Shown piece after piece: positions 10,915 to 20,987 of a stretch of DNA of 64,000 nt; the first letter of the stretch is position 1, and each line of letters starts with the position of its first letter. Under the pieces are notes generated by a model that searched no databases, was not told the DNA's origin, and was given only the letters and a program-made list of their open reading frames with translations. The position numbers and the translations under genes are program-made. Source of the stretch: Siphonodentalium dalli (lineage: Eukaryota; Mollusca; Scaphopoda; Gadilida; Siphonodentaliidae); assembly GCA_032622095.1 (NCBI GenBank), contig CP136064.1, positions 137,659,954 to 137,723,953 on the forward strand. Reading direction: 5' to 3'.

Positions 10915-11934
10915 CAGGGCCTGACCCAGCCCGTTTTCGGCTCCCGTTAGGCCGTATTCCGGGTTTGGGGACATTTAGTTTGGGCGCCCAAACAAATTGA
11001 AGGCAAAATAAAAAAAATTTAATTTAAATTTTTGTATTTATTTTTTTTAAAATTCAGGTCCCAATTCATATTATAACAAGATTTGACATAAGACATTTAA
11101 GTTTACAAAAAGATTTAAGTTTAACAGTTGGAATCATACTGTAAAGTATGTTTGGTTCTATCTAGCTTTCATCTGTGAAAACTTCAAATAGTTCAGGTTT
11201 GTTACCATTCAGCCTTCAGACTTTAGTATTTCAATCAAATTAAAGCGAAATTACACAATACAATATAGGAACAGTGACAATTTGATCAAATCAACCTGGT
11301 TATCAGGTGGGATCTCATAATACCAAATGAATAATTAACGTAGAGATTAGTTCTAATTACTAGGACCCTAACATATACCGGTATATCAATTGGAAACAAA
11401 TAGAACACAACTTAATTTTGCGAGTGTTTAACTACAAACCTAGAAATAAGAAATAATGAAAAATGATGCAGGACTGTTCATTCTATCTTTTTTCATCTCA
11501 GTCATACAGTGGGGCATATTATACATTATTAGATTATATTATGCATTATGATAATATATTAATCTGTTATCATTATGTGTGTTTGTTTAATTCTGTTAAA
11601 AACAATGTTATCTTGTAAGTTGAAATAAATATGTTGGTTCATTGGGTCTTTTCTTTTGTGTATAAATATAAATTGAATTCATGTATTAAATGAATTTTGT
11701 TCTCTAACTTAAGTGACTGGTCATATTAATAGCTACTGAAAGTATAAAATTCTCTTCGGTTAAAAAATGAAAATCATCCTTCAGATATGCCCAAGATCAC
11801 TCTCAGAGCATTGAAATTTCAAAAAATTTCCTGGACCGCCCCAAATAAGAGGGGCCACCCTTCTCATACTCTCCCCGGCTCCTGCCATCGGTCATCGAGA
11901 GGTGTCCCCAAATAAAACCTGGAACAGGCCCTGA
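10915..11934. mobile_element. Family C TIR element, copy 2
   Basis: The ends are CAGGGCCTG (10915) and CAGGCCCTG (ending 11934), flanked by ACTGT on both sides (10910-10914 and 11935-11939). A CAGGG terminus suggests a hAT-type element, but the perfect flanking repeat is 5 bp rather than the usual 8. About 1 kb with no transposase ORF. Its interior is the uninterrupted counterpart of 8340-9660. Confidence 0.65.
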
Positions 11935-12358
11935 CTGTTGTAACTTGACCTGAGGAGTATCATGAGATAGGTGAGGTTACCTGAGATGTCTTAAAGGGAC
12001 TCTAATTATAGTAATAACTAATTAGATTTATTAATTAATTACAGAGCCAAAACAGTTCTTTGGGGGGGGGCTGATGGTTGCTGTACAGGGGTAATTTGAG
12101 TCTTTACTTGACCCGGGGGAGTGTCATGAGATAGGTGTTGTTGACCTCATGATTTAAAGTCAAAGAGGCACTCCTAATTACTGGTAATTAATTAATTATA
12201 GGCAACCAAAATGGTTGGAATCTGGGGGCTAATTTATTGTAAGTTGTAACTGTCTCAATTTTAATTTTTGCCACATTTTACCCATGCAATGCCAGGTACC
12301 TCCGCAAGTTGTACCATATCATGACTTAACATAAGTATATGTACTGTAATAGAAGCGT

Positions 12359-12533
12359 GATAACAGGCAGTGAGCCGTGTGCCTGGTTGAATTAACTGTG
12401 ATATGATGGATCACTTCCATCCTCAAGCTACCTATGCCATTGTATGGCATTTTTTTCTAATGTGAAGGGGTAGTTAAGCTTGAGACCCCATCACAGTTCA
12501 ATTCACACCAGGTTCTCAGCTTCTGTTATTTTC
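12359..12533. mobile_element. Hairpin MITE, copy 1 (second copy inside 34831-35381)
   Basis: The arms TAACAGGCAGTGAG..CCTGGTTGAATTAACTGTGAT and ATCACAGTTCAATTCACACC..CTCAGCTTCTGTTA are imperfectly complementary over ~42 bp. The loop (CTTCCATCCTCAAGCTACCT, a TGCCATTGTATGGCA mini-hairpin, then GGGGTAGTTAAGCTTGAG) is strikingly conserved in the copy at about 35000-35150. The CTCAAGC/GCTTGAG pair extends the stem. Confidence 0.75.
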
Positions 12534-12554
12534 TAATATTTGGACCCATGTCAT

Positions 12555-12760
12555 TTTTGTCCCCCGAAAATTTCAAAGAGGACTATTGTAATCAGCCTCG
12601 TCTGTCCATGCGTGAGTCCTTTTGGCTGTCCCATTCCTTGTCCGGATGGTAACTTGAGCAATATTCAACATAATTTCTTGATATTTGGTATGTGGTTCAC
12701 ATTTGAGAAGTCACAGGCCAAGTTCAATTTTATTTGCCTTAGAAATATATTTGTGTTGTC
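12555..12760. repeat. Dispersed-repeat-like block
   Basis: TTTTTGTCCCCCGAAAATTT followed by a GTCTGTCCATGCGTGAG tract resembles a repeat type widespread in animal genomes. Identification is by memory of style only. The 76-aa reading frame here is not considered coding. Confidence 0.35.
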
Positions 12761-13400
12761 TATATTATAAATTGAGAAATCTTCAAAAGTATCTCTATAC
12801 TTGTGTGGCTCACCTTTGAGAACACACAGGTCATCGTCAATCTGGAGTCAAATTTGCCTGAATTTTTGTTCTTAAATAAAGCCAAAGTCTCAAAAAGCCA
12901 GATCGATTTGGGGACAAGGGGCCTCTTATATACTAGTTGTGTGGTATAAGTGTATATGTTCATATAAATGGCCCCAGTTGAATGTTGTCGGTTCAGAATC
13001 AATCATTATTATTACATGACTTTCCAGATAAATTTACATCTGTCTTTTAAATTAAGTAATAAATGCTCTTTATTGCTAATTAGTGGCTCTTTAAGCCATT
13101 TGAGGTCAACAGCACCTATCCCGTGACATTCCCCTAGTCATTTTACTTTTGTGCACCAATTTTCCCACATGTCTTCTGAGCTGATAATAATTGCTCTATA
13201 TTGATCAGATAATGTATTAGTCTCCCTTTAATTCATCTTATGTCAAAAGCACCTATCCGGTGACATTCCCCTGGTTCAGGTATCTGTACCATTTTTCCTA
13301 CATCTCCTAAGCTGATAATAAAAGCTCTTTATTGCTCATATTTGTCCCTTTAAGTCAACGGCATGTATCTCATGACGCTCTACGAGTCAATTTACCACCC

Positions 13401-13967
13401 CGTTGCAATTTCACAGTCTTGCCAGACTATGCCACCCCCCACAATATATGGCAGAATTATCCATAATTTTCATCATTATTATGTATTAATATATATGTGT
13501 ATTGGAAATAAAATATCCTATCCTATTCTTCCACCGACCAGATTGCAACCATGTTGGTTATATAATTAATTATTTATTTAAATAATTATTAGCCCCAGAA
13601 ACCCCTAATTCACTTTTTATGACCATGAAAATGGTATAGATCTGTGTAGAAGATGTCCCTTTACTAAAATATACTAGAGGTCCGGGAGGCAGACACCAAT
13701 TCTTGGGTCAGGGATGCTAATGGCATGAAGATAGGGTTTTTCCCCGCTCACATGAGTCTCCTACACGTAATGTGAAGAAATGTCACATTTATTTATTTGA
13801 GACTTTTGTAGATACAATACATTCTGCATTATTCTGATAAACTGAACTGTCCATATTCTTTTGAAAATTGTCTAGATCAAGCCAGAATGAATTGTAACTG
13901 ACAAAACACTTCAATAAAAAATGTTAGATTTAATTAGGAAAATACACATGCTGGTAGCGTTCAGACA
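13401..13967. other. No gene seen
   Basis: Non-coding AT-rich sequence with an ATAATTAATTATTTATT stretch near 13562. No repeats recognised. Confidence 0.4.
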
Positions 13968-14631
13968 CAGGGACGTGGCTAGAGGGTCTCCATTGTAAAA
14001 TTCCAACTACACCCTCCCCCCTTGAACCTTGAATCAGACCAAACCACCCCCTTGCACCTCAGTGTTCAGGCCTAATATCCTATATATTCATTAACCATGG
14101 TTCCAAGTTGCATAAATCCTAACATCTAGTGGCCTAACTCCTGAGTCGTTATCGTGGGAATCCGGATTCAGAATCCAAAGCCGATTTACGGGTGCGGGGC
14201 TAATTCCCCGATTCTAGGTCAGATTTTGAAATCCACGTGGGCTCCGAAACTATGTTTAATGTTCTCCCAGCGTCAAACATTGGCTCATGTATTTGACACA
14301 AGTATCATTTGTATCTTATATTTATAAAGTTCACGTTTGTTGTGAAAGTCATGCTTTTATTTTATGCGTATATACACGGCACATAATTTGCTGCCAATCC
14401 GACTTAATCGCATCTTTTTTTCAAGTTAAAGTGTGTTTATGATGAGGGCAAGCATTTAATTCTAACAGCTCTAGGCCCCCTGAATCAAATTCCAAAGATG
14501 TTGTGAAGAACACACGAAACTTGTCAGTTGCACAGGGACGTGACAACAGGGGTTGGTTGGGTGTATCGACGGTTCAATGGGGGGGGGTGCAGTTGGCCGG
14601 AAATTTGAGGAAACCTCTAGCCACGTCCCTA
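13968..14631. mobile_element. hAT-like TIR element
   Basis: The ends are CAGGGACGTGGCTAGAGG (13968) and CCTCTAGCCACGTCCCT plus A (ending 14631). They are complementary over 17 bp, differing only at the outermost base. The interior also carries CCACCCCC/GGGGGGGTG inverted stretches. The 8-bp flanks (TTCAGACA and GAACTTGT) do not match, so the target duplication is lost or the edge is misplaced. There is no transposase ORF in 664 bp. Confidence 0.65.
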
Positions 14632-14699
14632 GAACTTGTACGTGTTGGTACTTAATCAATAAATTGACTGACATTTCCACTTTTTAGTTAACACTTAAG

Positions 14700-15550
14700 T
14701 ATTATAAAAGCCTAAAAATGCTTCCAACAAACCGTTTTCTCAAGGCCACAAATCATGGTTCACAGCTGTTAACAACATTATTAAAATAGTTGAAATGGAT
14801 AACACCAATACCCTGAATAGCAATAGCTTGGAAAAAGAAATTGATGACAATTATTTGAAATCCACTCAGAAAACTTTAAAGAATATTGCCAGCAAAGACT
14901 CAGACAATAAGCTTCAATTATTTGGAAAAATATATTCTAATTTTGATTGCCAGAAATACTTAAAATTTGGCATTTCCAAATCACAAACAAGGTTATTAAC
15001 ATCATTCAGACTAAGCACACACACATTGGCAATAGAAAGAGATCGATACAAACGACCTAAATATGATAGAAAAGACAGAAAATGCCTGGCATGTGATATA
15101 TTAGAAGATGAAGAACACTTTTTTCTACACTGCATAAAATATGTTCAACAACGTGATGTTTTATTGAACAAACTAAACATTAATTCTGCCCCTATTGCAC
15201 AAAATTCGTCTGAATCTTTTAAGATTCTAGAACAAATTCTGAACCCAACAAACCCTAGCGATACTAGATATATCTGCGATTACATTAAATCATGTGCAGA
15301 ATCAACCTAGAACTGCAAGGTACACTTCGAAAAACTTTTAAAAAAGAACTCAATAGTACAGTAAACTGTAAATATAAAGCACATATTTCCAAGCTAGATA
15401 CTTAGACATTGATTATATAGTGTGTTAGAATTACCCATTCATTGTTCTGTGCTAGTAACTTTGCATGTTATTGTTATATTTTCAGTTTTTGTGCTTAAAT
15501 TGTTTGGCTGACACCATTGTAATGGTTTGCTTTCAATAAAATCTACTTGA
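14700..15550 (+). mobile_element. LINE 3' fragment with 3' UTR
   Basis: This encloses the C-terminal coding fragment and about 235 bp of AT-rich 3' UTR ending in AATAAAATC near 15536. The 5' truncation point is unclear, and no target duplication was identified. Confidence 0.65.
14795..15310 (+). pseudogene. LINE ORF2 C-terminal domain
   Basis: 171 aa, open from a Met at 14795. Residues 65-110 contain LLTSFRLSTHTLAIERDRY, then the zinc-knuckle-like CLAC..EDEEHFFLHC (Cx2C, then H and C). This matches the carboxy end of non-LTR retrotransposon polyproteins seen also at 16838-17367 (minus) and 58395-58720. The RT and endonuclease domains are absent, so it is a dead fragment even though its frame is intact. 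An intact C-terminus suggests it is younger than the other fragments. Confidence 0.85.
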
Positions 15551-16556
15551 TAAATCATAAAAATATAAGATTTTTTTTGTCATATGCTGTTGGGGAGGCA
15601 TCTATGGAACTTTTGAATCTGATGCAGCAATCTGCAAAATAAAGCCGTATAATAATATTAATATTATTATATTTATAATATATAAAATATATATATTTAA
15701 CGGCCCACTTAATTTTTGAGTCACGATTATTTTTGTTATAGTGCCTTGATATACTCATAGGCCTACGGCTTTAATAACAGTATATATATATATATATATG
15801 CCATAAAATATGATTAAAATACTATAATTCATCACCATTTGAAACGTCTGTATCTCAGAAGATGCCCATTGGCATTGAGAAATAGAAAACAGCTGAAATC
15901 ATAAAAATTAATACCCCGCCTCCCCCCCCCCCCGTTATGGCTCACAGAATGCAACAAATATAGAGTTATTTTCCCTCCATTGAAAATAATACACTTTGCA
16001 TAACAAAACCAGATGAAACTTAAGCACAAAAACATGTCCGTAACAACACAAATAACTATACACATGTTCACAGTTTATTACACCAGATAAGTTGATAATA
16101 CAATGTTATCCTCTTTCAAATGGTAAATACTATGACATATATTTATATTTTATATATGTGATCTGGGGGTTCGAAAATTAAGTAGGCCTTTTAATTTATA
16201 TAATTAATAACTTTAGTTTAATAATAAGTTAAAAATAACTTTAATTAAACAATAGCCTAGGCGTAGCCACCAAATTAATACGACAATACGTCAATAGTTA
16301 TAGTATTACTAGTAATGATAATAAACTGTGATTGTGAATCGAAGTCATATAATGCCATTATTAATGGTGCTTTTCATTTATTAATTAATTTATAATTATT
16401 ATACACATATACTGCATTATTCTCTACTTTTCCTCAAGATTACCGCGATTTGTCATTTTACCTGAGATTCGTGCGTGTTATGAGGCGTCATTGACTACCA
16501 ACACCAACACGTTTTGGAAATTCCGCCATCTAAAAATACCGCGCTTCAAGCTCTAG
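15551..16556. other. AT-rich non-coding sequence
   Basis: Contains AT-only stretches (15645-15705), a (TA)n run near 15781-15800 and a poly-C run near 15925. No coding or structured repeat signal. Confidence 0.5.
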
Positions 16557-16837
16557 ATAAGATAAGATATATTTATTGACATAAAACACCATAGTGATAG
16601 GTAGATGTCACAAACACAAAGAACATAGTGGTATGCGAAACAGAAATAACAGTATCAAGTATTAATATTCAAAAGTTCTGCCTATATATATGTAACTATG
16701 GCATAAAATAAACAACAACAATATATGTACACTATAGTAGCACAATTGTATAATTAGGGGCCAGTAATAGTGTTCTATACCATCGTAGTTTAGTTAAGGG
16801 CATGTGATATTGTTTTGTATATATATACTATTAGCCT

Positions 16838-17367
16838 TTATACGAGTGCCAGTCTCCTCATTTCAAAGAATGATAAAATTGCCTTACTTAAGATATTTGC
16901 GATATCCGATTTATCCGCTTTTAGTAGGAATGAGAATATTTCCTGATTAGTCATTGCTATAAAATTCTGATTAGTGCATGCTATTTTATTGTATAATTGC
17001 GTTCTTTCTAGTGCGTAAAGTTGACATTCAGAGAGGAAATGAAATTCACTTTCGATTTGTTTGAGTTGCATTGTGTACAACGTCTGTCTTCGAGTGAAAC
17101 TATTGGCCTTTGGTGTCGGCCCTTTTCTATTTGTAATGAATGGTTACTTATTCTTAGTCGTGTTAATACTTCTCGTTGTTGGGGTCGACTAATTGCTGTG
17201 AGATATGATTCTAGAATAAACGAGGATTTCACTGTGCGATATGTACGTAATTTGTTGCCATTTGTTGATGTCGAGTCATCAAATATATCACGCAAAAACT
17301 TGTCTCTGTGTAATACCTCCAGTGTATTTTCGGTGGCGGACACGCTACTTTGATTTGGTGTTACCAT
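16838..17367 (-). pseudogene. LINE C-terminal domain, frameshifted
   Basis: Two overlapping minus-strand frames together give the C-terminal module: LTRLRISNHSLQIEKGRHQR and CTQC in 17367-17008, then ESEFHFLSECQLYALERTQL in 17080-16838. The CxxC and HxxxxC halves of the zinc-knuckle-like motif sit in different frames, so a frameshift near 17050 breaks the domain. Confidence 0.85.
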
Positions 17368-17370
17368 ATT

Positions 17371-19110
17371 TCAAACAAGTTTTATAGTTAGGCTATGTGG
17401 TGACTTGAACGTAGAGCCACGGTCCCGCGAGAATGTTGAAGATGCTTTCAATAGTGGGTTGATATCTTCGGCTTGGAGTCGTAAATGGTACTTGAGACAA
17501 CGAGTATACGCTTCAATATATGCGGGATATTCACCGAACTCAGCCCTAACAGCATGATTTGAACTTTTCTTTCCGACAGATAATATCATTTTGCAGAATT
17601 TTAGATGAACTTGTTCACATGGGGTCGAGTCAGTGATATTTAGGTCAGGCGCCCATATCTCACACCCATAGAGGAGTATGGGTTTGATGACAGCATGGAA
17701 GAGATGCAGATATATATTTATCGGAAGCGGGTGTTTAGTATTTATTTGTGCTCGAATACAATGGAGGGATTTGAGAGCTTTGCTTTTTAGTTCCTCCTGT
17801 GCGAGACGCCAAGTACCATTACGGTGTATTGTTAGGCCAAGGTAGCAATATTCGTCGCATATGTTCAAAAGTTCTGACCCCATATGGAAAAGCAGGGTGG
17901 TTGGTGCTTTGCGTTTACGTATTATCATTATTTTGAGACATGCCTGCAAACCTTTAGGTGAGCGGGAGCATAACAGTAGATCGTCTGCGAACAAGAGGTG
18001 ATTATTTCAGTGTTATTAATGATAGCCGGGTCACACTCTGGTGTCAAATATCTGCCTATATCATCGATAAATATCTTGAACAATGTGGGCGATATTATAT
18101 ACCCTTGCCTTACCCCAATTACTGAAGTTGTAGGTGGGCTAATGCCTTCTTTTGTTTTTATAAGATAGTCACTACCGGTACGTGTATACATCGATTTTAA
18201 CAAATTTAGCGGATTCCCGCTAATTCCCTTTTCTTGTATTTATTGGAAAAGCTTATCTCTGTCTACCGAGTCGAATGCCTTTTTTAAATCCACGAAGGCT
18301 AAGTATAATGGTTTGTTTCTATTCCTAAAGTCTTCAATTACAGTCCGCATTATGTGAATGCAGTCTATTGTACTATGGATTTTTTCGGAAACCGAATTGG
18401 TGGTCACTTATAAGTTTGTTGGCTTCCAGGTATTCGTCAATGCGCGAATTTATTATTTTATTAAATAATTTTCCGATGTTGTTACTCACAGCTATCGCAC
18501 GATAATTGTTGGGATCGCTGCGATCTCCCTTCTTGTGGATGAGCGTTAATATGGATTTGCTCCAGTTAGCTGGATATTCCTTCGAATTAAGTATATGGTT
18601 GAACAGTTTGAGGATTTCGTCCATCATATGTGGAATTATTAATTTAAGTAATTCGTTCGATATGTTGTCTTCGCCGACTGATTTATTTCTTTTCAGCGTG
18701 CGTAAGGCAGTACGAACCTCATCTGCAGTTATGCTAACGTTATTGAAAGGTTGGTTGACTTTGAATTGAGGATTCACTTTTCGGATAGGGGATATTTGTT
18801 CACCTGTAGATATGTTGTCCCCATAGAGGTTCTTAAAGGGTCTAATATGTTGTTTTGTTTGTTCGTTTGTTTGTAATTAAACGATTTCAGTGTTGACCAG
18901 TATTCTTTTGGGCTATTGGATTTAATTTCTTGTAGCTTGTTAGTTAGATCACTATAGTATATACGGCGCTTATAATTGATAAAAAAAATTATATTTCTTT
19001 TTCGCTACAAAGAATTCATGTAAAATGTTTTTGTCAAATGGAAATTTCCGTAGTTTTTGTTCACGGACTTGCATTGCTTCTTTTATAATTTTACAATTTT
19101 GATCATACCA
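17371..19110 (-). pseudogene. LINE reverse transcriptase, frameshifted
   Basis: The minus-strand RT is split over at least three frames. 18777-18373 carries finger blocks (LKRNKSVGEDNISNELLK, WSKSILTLIHKKGDRSDPNN, DHQFGFRKN). 18340-18250 reads AFVDLKKAFDSVDRDK. 18203-18020 carries GVRQGYIISPTLFKIFIDDI. 17994-17371 carries LFADDLLLCSRS, YCYLGLTIHRNGTW and PILLYGCEIWAPD. The catalytic pair is present as FADD in place of the usual YADD. Breaks lie near 18370-18200 and 18000. Confidence 0.85.
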
Positions 19111-19130
19111 CAAGCGTTTACCACCGATCG

Positions 19131-19206
19131 GACCGAAATTTCGACCACAGACAGTTTCGACCCACCTGATCTCCAGGTATTGACTGGCCCGGCGACCATA
19201 TCCCAT
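19131..19206 (-). repeat. 75-bp repeat at LINE truncation junction
   Basis: The reverse complement contains GGTCGCCGGGCCAGTCAATA, as at 6717-6740. It lies directly upstream of the LINE's truncated end, so it is either pre-existing target sequence or part of another element the LINE joined. Confidence 0.7.
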
Positions 19207-19272
19207 AGCCTTCACCTTGAACTTCGCCGCCATATCAAAATTTTTTGACAAATCGACAGTTGATTAAATATT

Positions 19273-19710
19273 GTTCTGTCTGTCTGTCTGTATCTGTAGT
19301 TGTTACGTCCTAGTGGAAGTTTTTTTGCCGAACCCGTGACTTCTTCGCTACGGTAGGGATCTTTAACGTGCGCACATTGTTGCACACGGGACAGCCATTA
19401 GCGTCGGCTCCCGATCCGACGGTGTGCCAAGTGTAGTGTCATCCCTGGTCATGACATTACGAGAGGAGCAGAGGTACGAAGTTAGTCAAGTACGCATTTT
19501 TTCAAATTTGTCTGAGACTCTTTTGGCTTCTGGAAACTTTCTCAGATCACTGATCGTGGCATCGATGATTGATTTGTGATGCCCATGGTACTGGGAATGC
19601 AGATGGCGACACAAAGTCCGACCGATATTTTGTCGGATTTGAACCCTCGACCGTGTCGAAGGTGTAGATCAGAGGTCGGCCCACAAACCAACTGAGCTAT
19701 CCGCTCCCCC
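19273..19710 (-). mobile_element. tRNA-derived SINE
   Basis: On the minus strand the head starts near 19710 with GGGGGAGCGG, an A box TAGCTCAGTTGG (19699-19688) and a B box GGTTCAAATCC (19645-19635), the internal promoter elements of RNA polymerase III. The body follows for ~300 bp and contains GCGCACGTTAAAGATCCC (19370-19350), a block I associate with conserved SINE domains in marine invertebrates. The 3' end is an (ACAG)n tail at 19273-19297. About 440 bp, which looks near full length. No clear target duplication. The cloverleaf is degenerate, so this is a SINE, not a tRNA gene. Confidence 0.88.
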
Positions 19711-20209
19711 TGTTCGCTTGATTTCGTGAATTACGTCTTCTCCACCTCGACACTGTCGACAATTACTGAGTTAGGCTGCTGTAAACTGTTAGAGACAACA
19801 ATGATAAAGATTCAAGGATCATTCAATCAACCAAAACGTTCAAGTTTCAACAGTTCAAGTTCATCATATTAAATGGAAATTTAAAAAAAGTCAAACGATT
19901 CAAAGAAGGAATTCTGTGTTGCGTGCAATGTATAGGCCTATTGCACTTGTAGTATGTTTCCTAATTCATAGTTACCGTCTTATCATGTGTGTTCAATCAG
20001 TCCATAACTGATTACAATTCAAGGAAGTAATATCTGATGAAGATTTTGGCGGTGCTGTTGTGAACACATACATGATCATTACATGGTCCTGACTCCTGTA
20101 GGCATCAGGGCATTGTTCTTCAAATCCAAGTTTTTTTAAAGGTAAGTCTGTTTGCTTTAAAAATTTAATTTGATTATTATTTCATTTAATCATTTTTCAT
20201 CATTTGACA
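19711..20209. other. No gene seen
   Basis: AT-rich, non-coding. No repeats recognised. Confidence 0.4.
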
Positions 20210-20375
20210 ATTTGTCGTCATCAATCGTTACTGTCGTCAGTGTCACAGTCAGTGTGTACGTTTGTCGTCATTCGTGTTTGGTTGTCGTCTGTTGTTTTCC
20301 GTCCTTGGTAGTTTGTCGTCGTATTTATTGTTGGTCGTTCGTTTTCATCCTTTGTTTATTTGTCATCAGTCATGT
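20210..20375. repeat. TCGTC-rich low-complexity tract, left of the LTR element
   Basis: Imperfect repeats of TTTGTCGTCAT-type words. A similar tract lies at 29525-29835, on the other side of the LTR element. A stable hairpin follows at 20391-20431 (TACACCGCGGC paired with GCCGCGGTGTA). Confidence 0.6.
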
Positions 20376-20513
20376 TTTCGTGGCAAGTACACCGCGGCCC
20401 AACTGTTGTTAGCCAGTGGAGCCGCGGTGTACAATGCTAACTGCACTGTGGTTAAGTGGAAACTAGTTTTGTCCAGCAGGATACATTATATCCCGTAGAT
20501 TTTCGACTAGGAT

Positions 20514-20727
20514 TGTAGCGGTATTAGGTCCCGAAGAGTACCGGTTATCCGGTCCGAGTGCACCCGAGGATGTGACGTCACTCCCAGCTACCGAGAATGA
20601 CAGAACAGAACTGGACACCGACAAGACAACACCGATATTGGCAGACATGTTGAATTACCTTATTGTGACAATATATAATAGAATAAACTAGGTCTAAACA
20701 TGAACACATATTCCTGTTTTGGTTTCA
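20514..20727 (+). repeat. 5' LTR
   Basis: Starts TGTAGCGGTATTAGG and ends GTTTTGGTTTCA. It contains TGACGTCA (20574-20581, a consensus CRE) and AATAAA (near 20683), a plausible polyadenylation signal. It differs from the 3' LTR at only a few positions (for example AATATATAA versus AATGTATAA), which suggests fairly recent insertion. Confidence 0.9.
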
Positions 20728-20728
20728 T

Positions 20729-20737
20729 TGGCGACGA
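20729..20737 (+). promoter_or_regulatory. Primer-binding site
   Basis: TGGCGACGA lies one base after the 5' LTR. TGG pairs with the CCA end of a tRNA, and from memory the rest fits the acceptor end of metazoan tRNA-Ser(GCU). The primer identity is inference; the position is typical. Confidence 0.65.
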
Positions 20738-20987
20738 TGTAGTGTCGAACCACGCGGGGAGACGGAAATTTATGTGTATAATGTTGATGAAAATTTCGTC
20801 AAAATGACTTGTCAACTTTCCGATCCTGATAATTATACATTCAGTGTTCGGTTGTGTGCTGCTAAATATATATATTTCATATTCTGATTGATGAAAACTA
20901 ACTACAACAGGTTTAAAAGTGTAAAATTGACATTTTCTGTGCCGTTTTTGCACAAAATTCCAATGTGCCGCTTTGTGCTAAAAATAG

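Larger units (their letters stand above)
11940..13400. repeat. Complex of tandem and inverted ~150-bp units
   Basis: A unit containing GTCATGAGATAGGTG followed by a run into TTAAAG..ACTCCTAATTA appears twice in forward sense (about 11940 and 12110). It appears three times reverse-complemented (about 13070-13140, 13205-13270 and 13330-13385) as CACCTATCC(C/G)GTGACATTCCCC. This is a fold-back-like layout enclosing ~800 bp that holds the hairpin MITE and a 12555-12760 block. Units are diverged, so it is old. Confidence 0.65.
16557..19131 (-). mobile_element. 5'-truncated LINE (non-LTR retrotransposon)
   Basis: Reading the minus strand from 19131, the order is: an endonuclease-RT linker (WYDQNCKIIKEAM), RT domain, connection region, a CCHC-like C-terminus, a 3' UTR, and a tail of repeated TTATC units (AATAAATATATCTTATCTTA) at 16557-16580. 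The length is about 2.6 kb. The 5' end is cut in the linker, and the edge coincides with an unrelated 75-bp repeat (19131-19206). Several frameshifts and stops show it is inactive. The clade is unassigned, in the broad Jockey/CR1/I-like group by motif style. Confidence 0.85.

Noticed and set aside
19635-19710. Functional tRNA gene
   Set aside because: A and B boxes are present, but the fold is degenerate and it is followed by a SINE body and an (ACAG)n tail.
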